A stretch of 64,000 nucleotides of DNA, from contig JAQFVV010012496.1 of assembly GCA_028023455.1 (NCBI GenBank), positions 1,302,001 through 1,366,000 on the forward strand. The letters run 5' to 3'. Shown one piece after another: positions 1 to 13,519 of the stretch (the first letter of the stretch is position 1; each line of letters starts with the position of its first letter). Position numbers and translations under genes: made by a program. The notes under the pieces were generated by a model that saw only the letters and a list, made by a program, of their open reading frames with translations, did no database searches and was not told where the DNA came from. The DNA is from Epiperipatus broadwayi. Its lineage: Eukaryota; Onychophora; Udeonychophora; Euonychophora; Peripatidae.

Positions 1-354
1 GACTTTAAGTTTAAATATCTCCCAAAAAATAAAAAAGGTTTAAACATAAAATATATGCTGATTAATTTAAATATAATAAAAACAAAAGAACAGAAGATAA
101 GGAAGCTATTCTGTGATCTTGTAAAGATTTTAAAAATAATATTACATAAACATTTAAATCAATTAATATATATATATATGTGCTCTGCGCACAGATAATG
201 AAGCCATTAAATGTAAGTAAAATTATCAAAAGTTACTGCCAAGCGCTTTAGGGACATTTAAAGTATAATAAATATTTGTATAACTATTTTGGACCCTCCC
301 AAACTGAGCGACAAATTAAGCTGCTTAATTAATTTACTGGAAAAGCATTTAAAT
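1..354. other. AT-rich sequence, no feature recognised
   Basis: AT-rich DNA with a short TA microsatellite near 170. No open frame, RNA gene or repeat family was recognised. Confidence 0.5.
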
Positions 355-909
355 TCATTAAGTTGAAATTTTTCTAGTGATAGTAAATTAATCTGCATTA
401 ATTAAACAATCAGCAATGAAAAAGATACTCCAGTACCAGACGTAGGACCAATTATGATCGGAAAAAACAAGAAGTTACAAATCAGTGTAAGTGGTATTAA
501 ACAATTTTATGCCTAAGATGATTGCATTATCTTAAGATAATTGTTTTCCCTTTAATAGCACATCAACCTTCTGATTACATGACTGGATCGCTTATCAAAA
601 CCTGAAGGTTATGATGTAAAGCTGAATTTGTATATGCAGAGAACCGTCATTGAAAATGTCCATTCTGCTGAAAAGCTAATCTACTTCTGAATACGAAGTA
701 GCCAAGCCCTTAAATTTACTACACGATGAAAAAAATGAAGAAAGTTAAAGAAATTTCACGAACACAAGAATATTTCACAAAGATCAAATTGAACAAGTAA
801 ATGGTTAACAGAATATCTACTGTAAAACAAGACTGCCAGTAAAGTAAAATTTAGTTATGTATTCATATATTTGTGCCCATGTCAGGCGAGATAATTTAAT
901 TATATATTG
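355..909 (+). repeat. Left copy of a 555-bp direct repeat
   Basis: This segment reappears almost unchanged at 2749-3304, with only scattered single-base differences and one or two 1-bp indels. The left edges of both copies read tcattaagttg and the right edges attatatattg. The two copies are in the same orientation with a period of about 2.4 kb. They could be long terminal repeats of a decayed element or a local duplication. No TG...CA termini, primer-binding site or retroviral reading frame lies between them, so the LTR reading is weak. Confidence 0.85.
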
Positions 910-2748
910 TGTAACGGGCACACACGCCATTATATTACTTATTTTAAAAAGTAGAAATTAAAAAGAAAAGTTCGCATATAAAAACTTTTTTAAGACATAA
1001 AAATTGAAAGTTAAAAGTCATTTAAACTTTATATATATAAAATCGCACAGATGAAACATTAGTAAAAGAAAACTATTAAAAATTAGTATTTTAAAACCAA
1101 ATTTTAAGAAAAAACTTAAAAGATTTAAAGATAAATATATATCGTTAAAAAGAATGTACAGTTTAATTAATTCTATTGTATAAAATGGAAATGATTATTT
1201 TAATTAGTAAAAGTAAACTAGCCCTTGGGCATTTCAAAATGCATAAGCAAAGGTCAGATAGGAGAGGAAAAACAATAGGAACAGAATGGCCAATGAAAGA
1301 AATCCATCGGGGAATCGGACCTCAGCGAAAAGACCATCGTCGTGACATAATGTCCTCTGGATCCGAAAGTCTACCATAAAAAGTGAGTGAAAATTAATTA
1401 AAGATAGAGATGTGTGTGTGATAGCAGTGGTGATATGTGTTAGTGCGGAGTTGAATGAGAAGGGGTTGAAAAGACACTCTTCAATCCCTTCAGTTTTGCT
1501 AAAAGGAAAGAGAAATAACATTGTTTTTCCTATATTGAGGACCCCAGGACATCAGGGAATTAACGCTGGCTCCAAATGGCAAGCAACTGCAAGAAATTAG
1601 AAATTACGGATTTGTTAAAATCGTAAGAACTTTATGAAATCTAATGCACATTAATTAATTTGAAAACAATAAGAACTCTAAAATATAAACTTTCCCAGTA
1701 TTTAAATGAAAGCAATAGAATCCTATCTGACCAATGTAGATTAATATTAATAATGTCATTTGATGTATGTTTTAAAATTATTTCCATTTAATTTTTTTTT
1801 GTTATTTTAAGTTTTTATTATGATTTTTTTTTGTTTAACAACTTTTAATAAATGTTAAATTTAAGTCGGGTGTGAATGTCTGAATAGATTTGTAAAATTA
1901 TATATGTTAGTTTAAGGGAGGGTAATCTTAGGTTATTTGTTTCATAGTTAAATTGGGTCAATGGATTGGATATATTGGTGTAATTAGTAGATGTGGTATG
2001 AGATTCACTACTTGCAGGATCGATTTATAAGCTGCACCCCCCTTTTTGCCTATGGAAGGAATAGTAAGATGGAAAACGCAGTCCCTTCCTATGGAGTTTT
2101 TTGTTTATTGTTCTTCTTGCCAATAGATGTAGCATTCCTATTTGGTTGAGAGTCAATGTCGTCTATTAACCATGCTGTTCAGATGTACATTCCTGACAGT
2201 ATGTCATTTTGGTGCTGTCGTATTCATGCTACATTGAATACATCGATATATCAGATAGATTGGCGTTGGTTTTGACTGCGAACTTTTGGCCTAAGGTTAA
2301 ATCAGGGATAAAATATTTTCTTTTCAAATGCGATCTATGTAGTCTATTCATACTCGACACTTTAATAAAATATTCAACTCATCTGTGAAAACTTATAAAA
2401 GTTAAAACATAAACTAAATTCTAAAATCAAGTTAAATTATAAAGTAAAAGTAATGCTAAAAATGATTCAAAATTTATATGTGCGCTAATAAATGTTTATG
2501 TGTATAATTACTGGCAGTGACTTATTTTATTCTTTTTTAATATTGAAATATTCTTAGATAAGAATTTATAAAATATAAATCTCTGCTGTTCCACTGAGCT
2601 AGTGACATTGGGCTAATGGTCGGAATAAATATACAAAAAAAAAATTTTTTTTCTTAACTTACGTATCTGCCTACTATATAATTTTTCTAGGTTCAAATGC
2701 CTAGATGGCGCCCTTGTAGTGAAAATACGATAAGACTGCAAACTTCGA
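910..2748. other. Spacer between the 555-bp direct repeats
   Basis: Mostly AT-rich and without a recognised gene. Around 1210-1600 the base composition is less AT-rich and short frames of 60-95 codons occur on both strands, but none resembles a known protein. A possible splice donor (AAAAG before gtgag) follows the plus-strand frame at 1380. A non-coding exon is possible but unproven. Confidence 0.4.
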
Positions 2749-3304
2749 TCATTAAGTTGAAATTTTTCTAGTGATAGTAAATTAATCTACATTAATTAAA
2801 CAATCAGCAATGAAAAAGATACTCCAGTACCAGACGTAGGATCAATTATGATCGAAAAAAAACAAGAAGTTACAAATCAGTGTAAGTGGTATTAAACAAT
2901 TTTATGCCTAAGATGATTGCAATATCTTAAGATAATTGTTTTCCCTTTAATTGCACATCAACCTTCTGATTACGTGACTGGATCGCTTGTCAAAACCTGA
3001 AGGTTATGATGTAAAGCTGAATTTGTATATGCAGAGAACCGTCATTGAAAATGTCCATTCTGCTGAAAAGCTAATCTACTTCTGAACACGAAGTAGCCAA
3101 GCCCTTAAATTTATTACACGATGAAAAAAATGAAGAAAGTTAAAGAAATTTCATGAACACAAGGATATTTCACAAAGATCAAATTGAACAAGTAAATGGT
3201 TAACAGAATATATACTGTAAAACAAGACCGCCAGTAAAGTAAAATTTAGTTATGTATTCATATATTTGTGCCCATGTCAGGCGAGATAATTTAATTATAT
3301 ATTG
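2749..3304 (+). repeat. Right copy of the 555-bp direct repeat
   Basis: Second copy of the segment at 355-909 in the same orientation. It differs by a handful of substitutions, for example catgaacac for cacgaacac near 3150. The low divergence implies a recent duplication or insertion compared with the surrounding decayed repeats. Confidence 0.85.
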
Positions 3305-6046
3305 CAATAATTTAAGACCTACTTATTTTAATTTTTTAAATTTAAAGTAATTTATAATTCTTGATCAAAATCAATATTTTTAGAATACACTACTTTTTCA
3401 ATGTTTTTTTTTTTTTTTTATGGTTGAAGACAATTTTTCACCTCTTTTAGAGAAATTGTTATTCAAAACTTCCATTTTCCTGTTTCATTGTTTGTATAAA
3501 TATTTTTACAAAAATATATGGGTCATTCCATGTCAAGAGGGACAATATTTTAAGAATTTTGAACCAGATCATTTTGAATTTTTATTAAATTTGGTTAATC
3601 AAATGTTCTATGAGAAAATAATAGAAAATCCAAATTTTAAATTTTTTATCTAGTATAGTTTTTAAAATTACAACTGTTTAAATTTTTGTACTCGTATACA
3701 ATTATGTAAAAAATGATTACTAAAGCTAGAATTAAAATAAATGGCTACAAAAAATACCAAATTGAAGCTTATTTCTTAGGCTTTCATATATAGTGTACCG
3801 TTTGTTTATACAGTACAAATATATTGGCATCCGGTAAAATATTTAAAAGCTAAGAAAAAAAAAAGAAAGAGTAAATTTAGCGTTCTTATTAAAAAGACGC
3901 AAATAAATTTTTCGTTTGTATAATCTTTTTTTTTTTTTTAAACGTACAATGAAAGTAAAATTTTCGTCCATATTTTTTTTGTATCTAATTAAAAATTAAA
4001 GTAAAAATTGGAAAGAACAAAAGACACATAAATTACTAATTCAGATAGGCTAAAAGAAAAATATTTTAGCTAATTAAAGTTGGCAGAGGGACTTTGTGAA
4101 AGGAGGACTTTGTAACTTAAATTTAAGTGAGAATGTACAAGATTATTATCTTATATGCTGATAAAAGGACAAAAGGATGCGCAGAAGTTTCAAAAACTGG
4201 ATCGAGGTATAAAAAGAGGACAACTTCGATCTGGGTCATCTCTTTACCTTCTAGTTACAAAGAAGATTAACTGATATGTGTGACTTTGAATTTCTCACAA
4301 ATCTAAATTAAAAAAAAAATAAATGGTGAGAGTGGAGGGGACTTTTCAAGAACACGTATTTTGGAATTATTTTGTGGAAGGTTTCATTGAGAGAATCATT
4401 GAGGAGACTATTTTTTTTTAAAAATATATATATACAGTATAGTTGAAAAAAAAAAAACTTTCAGTTTGGAAAAAAAAAACCCTGGTTTTACTTTACTGTT
4501 TAAAAACAAAATTTTTTCCCAAATAAATGTAAATACGAAAATGACTTTGAAATAAAGGTTTGGGTGGCATAAAAAAGAAATAAATCGTTTGAAAAATGAT
4601 TTTAGATGCAATCTACTATTAGACATTACAAAAATTCCATTGTTCTCTTCCTGTATAAAATAAAGTATTATTGATAAAGATATTTCCAAAGAATGAGAAA
4701 TCATACAAGTTTTATCAAGAGATTTAAAAAAAATTCTCAAACCTGCAGATGTAAAATGATATAATACATGTGGATATAATAACAATTGATTATAGTTATA
4801 TGTTAGTCTTAAATGACTAGACAGGCAAAAATAGGACGACTTGGGTTGATGCTAGCATATAAAAAGATATACAACTGTTTATGATTTTTCTATGATAAGA
4901 ATATTTTTAAAATGATATTGAAATTAAAAAATATGAAAGTCTAGCAGTGTTACATATCACATGAAAACGTATAAACTATAATTCAGAACTTTCTACAGTC
5001 TTCTATCTTAATTCTTTGACCTCACATAATCACCACTACTATATGGAGAGTTTTGCTTGTCTTAATTCTTTGAGTAATCATTCCTAATGTAATTACATAT
5101 GAATAATTGTGAATTTTTTGGGAGACTTCAATGCTGTATCAGATAAAATCTTAAACATTTGGATTGTATATTATTTTTAATGAGTCAAATTTGGGGGGGG
5201 GAAATCAAGATAGTCCGATTTTTTAATTAGAACACTCACGGAATGACTCAGGAATTTAGTTTTTAGTATAAGATCACAGTGCATCAAACTAGTATACTAG
5301 AAAATAATTTTACGATTGTTAAAATAATAAATTCTTATTACTAACTAATTACTCTAGATATGCTGATGTCTGGATTAATGCACAATGATTCTCTTGATAT
5401 ATATGATACTGTATATGATATTTTAGAACAATATCATATTATTCCATCGATGCGCTTTATTATTCCGCATATTTTACATCTATAGGTACATTATATATGT
5501 GTAATTTATCAGGTCATTGGTGTTTTAAGAACCATGTTCTGAGTACCTGGATTACTTTCGGGGTTAGAAACATGGCATTGAGTAAGTCGGCTTTTATAAG
5601 ATACCAGTTTATCTCACAGTCCAGACAACGGTGCTAGCATGACAAAATTACAAGTTAAACCATAAAGTAAGAAATAAACTGGTACATTCATTCTTTTTTT
5701 TTATAACAATACTAATTAAATAGTAATATTTATAAAAAAATATTGGATGAAGTGCACTATAGCAGTAATTGTGAAATTGTAAACCTTAAGGCATATTTGG
5801 TAGTTAACTGTAGGACTGACTGAGTATTGCAAGTTACTCCTTTCTCTTTAAACCCTCTTAATATAAAACCATTATGTTATTGGACATCAGATAGAAAACG
5901 ATACATTAGTTATCAGTCCTATGGTCATTTCACATGACTTATCATTTTTCATTCCAAACCATCGGTGGCCATGTATAAAAATGTTTTATTTCTCTGATCA
6001 TTTTCTATGGGATATAAACCAGTTTGTCTATTAGGTACTCATCTTT
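3305..6046. other. AT-rich DNA without a recognised gene
   Basis: Contains long A and T runs, TA tracts and an unrecognised 77-codon frame at 3420-3653 (+). A short piece similar to the family A terminus (tatggagagttttgc) sits near 5040. Nothing else was identified. Confidence 0.4.
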
Positions 6047-7141
6047 TAGCTAAAGACGCCATTCTATGGCGCGGTTTTCGCACCAAAACCATTAAAATGC
6101 TGTTTCCGTGGCCGACACGTTCAAACCCGCTTTTTCAATAGTACAACTTTTTTGTTGTGCTACAGAATGCAGGCCGCTATGTCACATCGCAGTAAGCATG
6201 TATGTTGCATGGTAGCAAATATATTTTGCGAATTTGCACAATTTATAAAACAGTTACGACTTGATGAGAGAGTTTGTATTTGAATCGGATGGAAATGTTG
6301 TTTTCATTGAATTTTTTTTTATTTTAAAGGATTAAAATGTTGATATTTTGTAAAGTAATAATTCTAAGACTTTTTAAAACGTACTGTATTGAAGTTTTAA
6401 TTGGGAAAATGTTAAAGATCTATGTTTTTAGTGATTTGCAATTAGGTAACGCGTTAAGTAACGTACTGTTCTAACATTCCACGTGACAAAGAAGACTTCT
6501 ACCGTGTGTATATTTTTGAAGTAAAAAAGAGCGGTAACAAAAAAATATCCAGTAAGAAAAGTACAAATATACCTGTTTTTTTTTGTAAATGAAATAAAAA
6601 GCAAATATTATAAACATGTTTAATAAGTAAAGAAGACATTTGTATGTGTTTGTTGTTGTTTAAAAAAGTTTGAGTTTATTTCTTCAGTCCGAGTACGCTT
6701 ACGATTTTGAATTTTTTATTTTAGCATTACAAACTAACAGAACACTAACCCTAAACCTAAACTAACGCTAAAACTAACCGTAACAACTTTTACTTTTATT
6801 ACGATTATTATTTTTTAGTTAAACAACAACAAAAAAAGTCGTAACACAAGTAAAAAAATATCCAAAAGAAAATTGATAAAAAAAAAAGCCGTAACACAAT
6901 TTAAAAAGTATACGATATAAAAAAACATGAATCAAATTGTAATTTGTTGATTTTATTTTACATTTATTATTATCATTTAAATTGTATACGTTAATAAAAA
7001 ATAATATTTAAAAAAGACGATTTTGTTTTGTTTTTATTTTCGCATTACAAACAGAAAAATTATTAAAATCAACGGCCCATGAATGTTCATATTTTATAGT
7101 TTTAGCGTGAAAACGACGCCATCCAATGGCGTCTTTAGCTA
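6047..7141. mobile_element. Non-autonomous DNA transposon with terminal inverted repeats
   Basis: The two ends are inverted copies: the left end reads tagctaaagacgccatt and the right end ends aatggcgtctttagcta. The inverted match continues with mismatches for about 40 bp. Each end also holds a small internal palindrome (cgccat around 3 nt, then atggcg). If the outer TA on each side is the target duplication, the element spans 6049-7139 and would be Tc1/mariner- or PIF-like in target choice. No transposase frame is present, so it is a MITE-like or deleted element. The interior has repeated gtaacacaa words and a telomere-like stretch. Confidence 0.7.
6741..6784 (-). repeat. Degenerate telomere-like repeat
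   Basis: About seven imperfect units of the ctaacc / ctaaac type, including one exact ctaaccctaa. This resembles the complement of TTAGGG telomere DNA. It lies inside the TIR element at 6047-7141. It could be an interstitial telomere remnant or chance enrichment of a simple sequence. Confidence 0.35.
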
Positions 7142-9679
7142 TAATACAAGCACCAACTATTACAATATACAGCATTTGTTGTTTAGTATCAACTGAAGCT
7201 AAGTTCCAAAAAAAAAAACCCAGTTAAAACAAGAAAATTAATAATTGTGATTATTACATTAACTTTATTTTCAATATATTTATCATTAGATATTATAATT
7301 AATAAATATAAAAACTACTTGTATTTATCTGTTACGTATTAAAACAAAAAAAAAACAACAACTATGTGTTTGTATAAATATAATTAATTGAAATGTGTTT
7401 GCTCACAATTAGCTACCATCACCAATCAAGTACAATTCTGCACACATATATGCAAGAGTGTACAGTATATACATAACCACAATTTTTATTTAAAAAAACA
7501 ATATTTATTTACAAATTAAAATTAAAATGTATAAAGCAAGTCAGTACATCATCTGAAGATTAATCTTGAAAATGAACGAACTTTTGAGCAGTAATTTGCT
7601 CCAAATACTCAAAAAGTTTCATGACATAAAGTACCCGCAATATAATAATTAGACAAAGAATATAAAAAGTATTTTTTGTTCATTTACATTAACCATGTCA
7701 CTGTCTTTTAACCATAAAATTAGTACAGACATATATATGCACAGATGATATATATTATAACGGTTCATGGAACCTCCCAAACCTAATCAGCCATATCAGG
7801 GTGCCGTTAGGCTATTCGAATCTAGAAAATATATAAAGGCAGCAGATACATGCGAGTGAGGTTCAACTTTTATCTAACTGAAAACCCCAGTCACTTGCTT
7901 AGGGAGAAGCTGAGCTTAAAATATCACACTGTATATTTAAAATTTGTAATTCTTAATTAAAATATTATTAATAAAATATATAAAATAAGTTACTGCCAAA
8001 AATTTAATTAAACATTTTATTATAAGGCACACACACATTAAAATGAAAATTTCTGAAAATTAAATTAACTAGTCAACATACTTGATTTTAAATTATATGC
8101 CAAGATGGAAGTATTTAATAAATTTAATACAATTTTAATATTTTACTAAGCATAAATATGCTACATAGAATATGCATATAACTAATCCAATCCCTTTTAA
8201 CCTTGGGCTAAAATCTTGCGTTTAAACCAACGCTAGCCTACTGATATACCGATGTGATCAATGCAAAATGAGATTATTAGCATAACACTACCATGCTAAC
8301 AGGAATTTACGTTTGTAGCATGATATCATTTGACAAATAAAGAATCATGGTGGGAAGGGAATGAGCATCTTCCCCATGAACATAAATAAATTTCACCAAC
8401 AGACAGGAACGATCCACTGCCCAATTGGTGATACAAAAACGAAATTATTTGAAATATATATATGAGATGCCGTAAAAAGGGGACAGCGGTCTTTGCTGGC
8501 TTACTGTCTCAACCAGAGCGTAAGAAAATCAATGGCGTAGGAAATATGTATAAGACTATTAACAGTAATGGCTACACTTTTGGACCATGTGTTCAGGTGG
8601 GTATTATGCCCAGTATGCTAACATGCCACAAGGGAATGAGTGTCCAATGTGCCTACCCAGATTATATTGACATAAAACATCTATACAACAACACCGATTT
8701 AACTACGAAATAATTAGCTCAAAATTAACACATCTTAAACTAACATAATCTTATGAATCTATGTAGCCATTTACTTTTATTTTTAAATTATTAATTTAAA
8801 AGAAATTACGAGAATGAAAATAATTATAATAGCAAACATATTAAAAGAAAATATAACAAATAATTTAAATTTCTGCTTAATCCAATAAGAGACTTTATGG
8901 GTTAGGTACCGTTTAGGTTTAAGTATTTGAAAAGTTCTTAGATTATGAAAGTTCATACTTTCCGTGGCTGTAGGTTTATTTGAAGTCCGTCTAGGTGGTC
9001 AATGATGCATTGCACAATTCAAAGTTCCTTCCATTTCATATAGTTCTAGGTGCAGACAAGTCTGTCATTTGCTGCTTTCCGGGAATCATAACTCTGAAGG
9101 TCGCCTCAGCGGGTGCAAATATGGGAAATGTAATTTATTGCGCGACCCCTACATTTTGGAGATCCACAATACACTTATAAAATATGTCTCAGTAAGACGT
9201 AATCAGCAAGAGCAACCCAAATCTTAATCTACACTTAAGTTTTCTTTTTATATCATTTTGAATTCTTATCATAAAAATTCCAGAATCAATCTTGGCACGG
9301 TTCTTATTGGTGGTGATGACTTTTCTGTGTGGACCGTGTGTTTATTTCCATCGTTATTGGCCAGCTTGCTTTAGAGTGTGAACTCAAAATTTTATCACTA
9401 GTATTTTTTAATTTATCTCTTATCTAACTTTATGCCCAAGGGTCTGTTTGCTATTATGTCAATATACAAAATCATTTCCATTCTAAGATTAAAAATAACT
9501 TATTAAAACAATCGTTTTTAAATTTTTAACTTTAAATAATTATATAATTAGTTTGCCATCTGTGTATTATATATATATTAATTTATAAAAATTATTTATC
9601 TTTTATATATTTCTATTTGGGAGTGATTTTGTTTATGTTTTTTTCACTTTTATTTGAAAGTGATGTAACGGCATAATTA
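7142..9679. other. Intergenic DNA, unrecognised 83-codon frame at 8462-8713
   Basis: AT-rich with a less AT-rich island at 8340-8720. That island carries an 83-codon plus-strand frame rich in Cys and Gly with no family resemblance I can name. A segment at 7655-7760 recurs at 9680-9835 (shared words ttttttgttcatttacatt and aaaattagtacaga). No gene is supported. Confidence 0.35.
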
Positions 9680-9739
9680 AGCAAAAAATATAAAAAATAT
9701 TTTTTGTTCATTTACATTCCCCATGTCAATATATATATA

Positions 9740-9782
9740 TTTTTAAGTGTCATAGCATCGGCCGGGACGCGAACCCGCAACC
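9740..9782 (-). repeat. 5'-truncated tRNA-derived SINE fragment
   Basis: The 43 nt match the 3' half of the SINE at 17468-17567, including the Pol III B-box-like core (ggttcgcgtcccgg on the minus strand) and the tgctatgacac tail. It interrupts a repeat whose uninterrupted version is at 7655-7760, so it is a retroposed insertion truncated at its 5' end. Confidence 0.65.
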
Positions 9783-9835
9783 ATAAAATTAGTACAGATA
9801 TATATATTGACAGATGATATATATATAATGTAATC

Positions 9836-11815
9836 TTAACAGATGCTACTGTATAAATTGGCTATTATATTTTAAAAACTGTAAAAATGTTACTGGCTTT
9901 ATTTTTATAGTTCAGCAAATATATTCATTGCCATCATTAGTTGTATAACATAGAATATAATCAATATCATGTTTAAACGTCTCTCGTATTAATGCTTAAA
10001 AAAATATAATTTTTATAAAGCATTTAAAGATGGCTTCTCAAGCAGATTTTATAATCAACCCTTATATAAAAATACGTATGTTATTTTTGTCATTATTCAT
10101 ATTAAAGAACAAAGATATCAATGTATAAATCAAGAGACCAGCTCACACATGAAACAAATAATTTAATATAGAAATATTGAATAGAATTATAAGCATAACA
10201 CTACAACACTAAAATATTTTAAAGTAAAGCAATTATATTTTAGATTACATTTTAATCTAAATTTGTATACTTTGTGTGTGCACGCGAAAGCTTATGTGTT
10301 TAAATTTAGATTTAATACAATTAGTTTGAATTGATTTATTTTGCTAGTATATTTATTAAATAATATTATGTATTAAAAGATCAATATAAATTTAATTGAA
10401 ATAAATAACAACTTTATAAGTTTATAACTTATTTATTTTAAATAAATGTTTGTAATATTTTCAAAATCCGAAAGTAAAAATGAAGCAATTGAAAAAAACT
10501 TAAAAATTATTATTTTTTTCTTTCTCATTTTTGGATGGTGTTTACAAAATTTTACCACATTAATACAAAAATCTTAGTGTCTATTATTTGATCCTGCAAT
10601 AAGCATGCCAACCTCTTTCCAAGCGTTCCTGATTAAACCAAAAAACCCCAATGCTTAATGGGAAATATATTGAATCAGAAATCAGATAATCAATCGGGTA
10701 TAAAAACTGAAATTGTGGAAAAACCAGATAGTTTTCACAAATTTTCATTGTAGATAGAACCTAAGCAGGTTCAAAATTTTCAAATAGACATTTTGTTTGC
10801 CGTCTACATGATGACTGGCTAGACTAAACAGCTAGGTATTTTGCTATTGCTGATTTAAAATGATTTCTCATTGTACTAGGAAAAAATGAACAACAACAAA
10901 TAAACCATGAAACCATCATTAATTAATTAATTAATTGTCATTTCAAGAAATCTCATTTATTGCGGTCAACTGATGATGGAAAATGGATAAACTGCCTTAT
11001 GGAATGCTGACCCACAATTTTAAAAATAAATCGCTGGACGTTTTTAGTTGGAAGCAATAGTAAATAGTCGATATAATTTGAAAATTATATTTATTAACTT
11101 CAAATAAGTTCCTGTTTATTTTCAAATTATTATAAAATAAATGTTTTCTTCACTTCAAGAAATACGCATATTTACCTTAATATTGTGAATTTATCTCGTC
11201 TTTAATTATGGAAGGAAACCCTTAAATAATAAGTTTTTCAAATCAAGTATCATTTGGAGAAACTTTAATTCAAAAATTAATGAAAATCACTCTGGTCATG
11301 AATGATAAACTATTTGCTTGATCAGATATACTTCAAATGAAAGTAATAACGAACACAAATTCTTTGAATAAAATAATAACATCTTTTTGGATGGATTAAA
11401 TTGCTGCGTGAAATAAACTATCAATTTGTCTCCAGCACTTAAAGAAATGTATTATAAATTGATTATAAATGCCAAATATTTAAATACGACAAACGTTGAA
11501 TTTATAAGTAGTCTTTAAAATGGACGAAAGCGTTAAAAATAGCTTAGCTTGGATTAACAAGTATGCTGAATACATTTATTAATCTTGATATTGGGCTCCA
11601 GAAAGGATTGTATTACAAAATGAAGTTAATTGTGTTTTACATCATTTTTGATGTCATTTTAAAAGTATTTGTGAATTTCCCGAAAATTTTGGAATATTTT
11701 TCAGATATCAATATAATTTCATTGGGATAAATTTTTAAAATGACCATAAGCACTGTAAGATTATTTAATGTACTTTCTTATAATTGCTCCTTTCTTGATT
11801 AGTCACTTTTATTAA
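9836..11815. other. AT-rich DNA without a recognised gene
   Basis: No open frame longer than about 60 codons and no identified repeat. There is an (attaa)n microsatellite near 10917. Confidence 0.45.
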
Positions 11816-11965
11816 AAGTGAAGCTGAAGAAGATTGCAGGACAGTCGAAACGTAGATTGTGTATGCATATAGGTAAAATTAAAATAAAAGTGGATCTGAA
11901 GAAAATTGCAGGACAGTTGAAACGTAATACTGTGTATGTATATATGTACAATAAAAGATTTTTTG
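11815..11965 (+). repeat. Two tandem hammerhead-like motifs at a retroelement 3' end
   Basis: Two units about 64 bp apart each contain ctgaagaa, a potential hairpin (gattg around cagga, then cagtc in the first) and gaaacgta. The second unit is followed by an AATAAA signal (caataaaag) and ttttttgtt. The copy at 22656-22725 ends the same way. The layout resembles the 3' end of a retroelement with a hammerhead-derived motif, but there is an extra A between the CTGAAGA box and stem II, and no loop for stem III, so activity is doubtful. Confidence 0.4.
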
Positions 11966-12839
11966 TTAAAAAGTGTTCAAAGTAGAGGGAATAAATTGCA
12001 TTTATATAAGATATTACAGCAAAATAAAGGCAGTAGTGAATTTGGTAATATTAGTTATTATTACTATTATTAATGTAATAAAGAATATAATTTTTCTAAG
12101 ATATTACTATGCTAATCTACAAGTAATATTTTTATTTACTATTAATATTGGTTATATTGAATGGGATTAAACATGATTTACCTTAGATTTAGGTTGTATA
12201 AATGTAAGTAATGATTAAACTTATATACAACTCTGCTATATTGCAATTATTATATGTTTTATGTGATCTTCAATTTCAACCTCAAAGTTGAATGGAGCTA
12301 ATCATTCTTATTTAGACGAGTAGATCTGTAAGGAATATTTTATGCATCATTCTTACATGTTAGTAATAATTTTTAAATGTTATATAGTATGGAATAAGGC
12401 ATTCCAATGATTTAGTTACATTCTGTTAGTAGACTGTCATTCCTAACGCTTAAGCCTACAAATGAATCCAGTAAAGGATTTTGAGGTTAAATAAATATGC
12501 TCTATGTCATAAGTAACATCTAAGTATGCAAAACAATAAGAGCGAAAACTTCTCCAGCATTATCAAGTGAGGTTGATTAACAATTGATTAGTTAGTGAAA
12601 CAAATTAATTAAGGACCACATAGATTATTAATCATTATGAGATGACAATTATTATCCTCAGTATTTGAAATGAGAATTATATTTGAAATAATAAGCAAGC
12701 TATTCCTATTTAATATAAGTGTCTTCGCAACCTGCATGGTTATTGTTATTCTTCGTTTTTATCATTTATTTTATATTGGGTAATAAATACTAATAATTCT
12801 GCGCTAACAAGCTTATCAGAAAAGTTTAATTTTGCTTAT
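11966..12839. other. AT-rich DNA without a recognised gene
   Basis: A 65-codon frame at 11973-12170 is AT-driven and resembles nothing I know. No other feature seen. Confidence 0.4.
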
Positions 12840-13170
12840 AAGTTTATATACGCTAAGCGCTTTCGAAGTTCTTAGACTTCATATTCATAGCTGAGTGCAG
12901 TCAATAATAATAAGGAGTATTGTAATTTATGCAAATTAGTTTGCTGTTCATTTTTCCATATAGGTCATGGCGTTTTATTTGTTTTGATTAATTTATCCAT
13001 CTTTTTGAAATGGTGAAACAGGTGTCCTTCCTATTTATAGAATTAGTATCATTATTTATGAAGTAGGCCTCTTTAATTTTACGCCTATGGTCGTTTCTTT
13101 CTCTACGTACTATTGTGGAGTTGGTGGGTTCAAATTTGTGTCCAGTAGTTTTGTTAATTTTTTAATACTC
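12840..13170 (-). pseudogene. Penelope-like element fragment, GIY-YIG endonuclease C-terminus
   Basis: The minus strand from about 13165 to 13000 encodes a decayed peptide with KTTGHKFEPTNS, then RRERNDHRRKIKEAYFINND and SINRK. This is the H-x-x-TGH, E-x-x-x-x-R, KEA-x-x-I, INR pattern that ends the GIY-YIG endonuclease of Penelope-like retroelements. It is close in sequence to the copy at 46845-47040. Downstream (12840-12900) is the 3' non-coding tail with gaaagcgct, also seen after the 47040 copy. It has frameshifts and a stop and is a dead 5'-truncated copy. Confidence 0.75.
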
Positions 13171-13519
13171 CTCTTATGTTATTATTAAAGAAGCATCATT
13201 GCCATCTACTTATGATATAAAGGTCATATTTGAAATATTAGATTATACACAAAACATATGTGGATTAAGTACATCATTATTGTATTGAGGCCATCTGAAA
13301 TACAAAGATATTGGGCAAGATGATGCATGTAAAATCCCTTTTACATTATCGTATCCTAAAAATGCATATACACACTTTACACACATGTATTTATTTTATT
13401 TTATATAATCCTGAGATAAATCATTAATCAACTTTATATTTAAAATTGCTAGTCTTGGTTTTAAAACAGTGATTAGATCTTACAGTAAGAAACAGTATAT
13501 TTGCAAAATATTTCTATCA

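Noticed and set aside
355-3304. Complete LTR retrotransposon
   Set aside because: The direct repeats lack TG...CA ends, and no gag-pol, primer-binding site or polypurine tract was seen between them.
8462-8713. 83-codon frame as a host gene
   Set aside because: No recognisable domain, no splice context and no second copy. It could be coding, but nothing in the sequence supports it.
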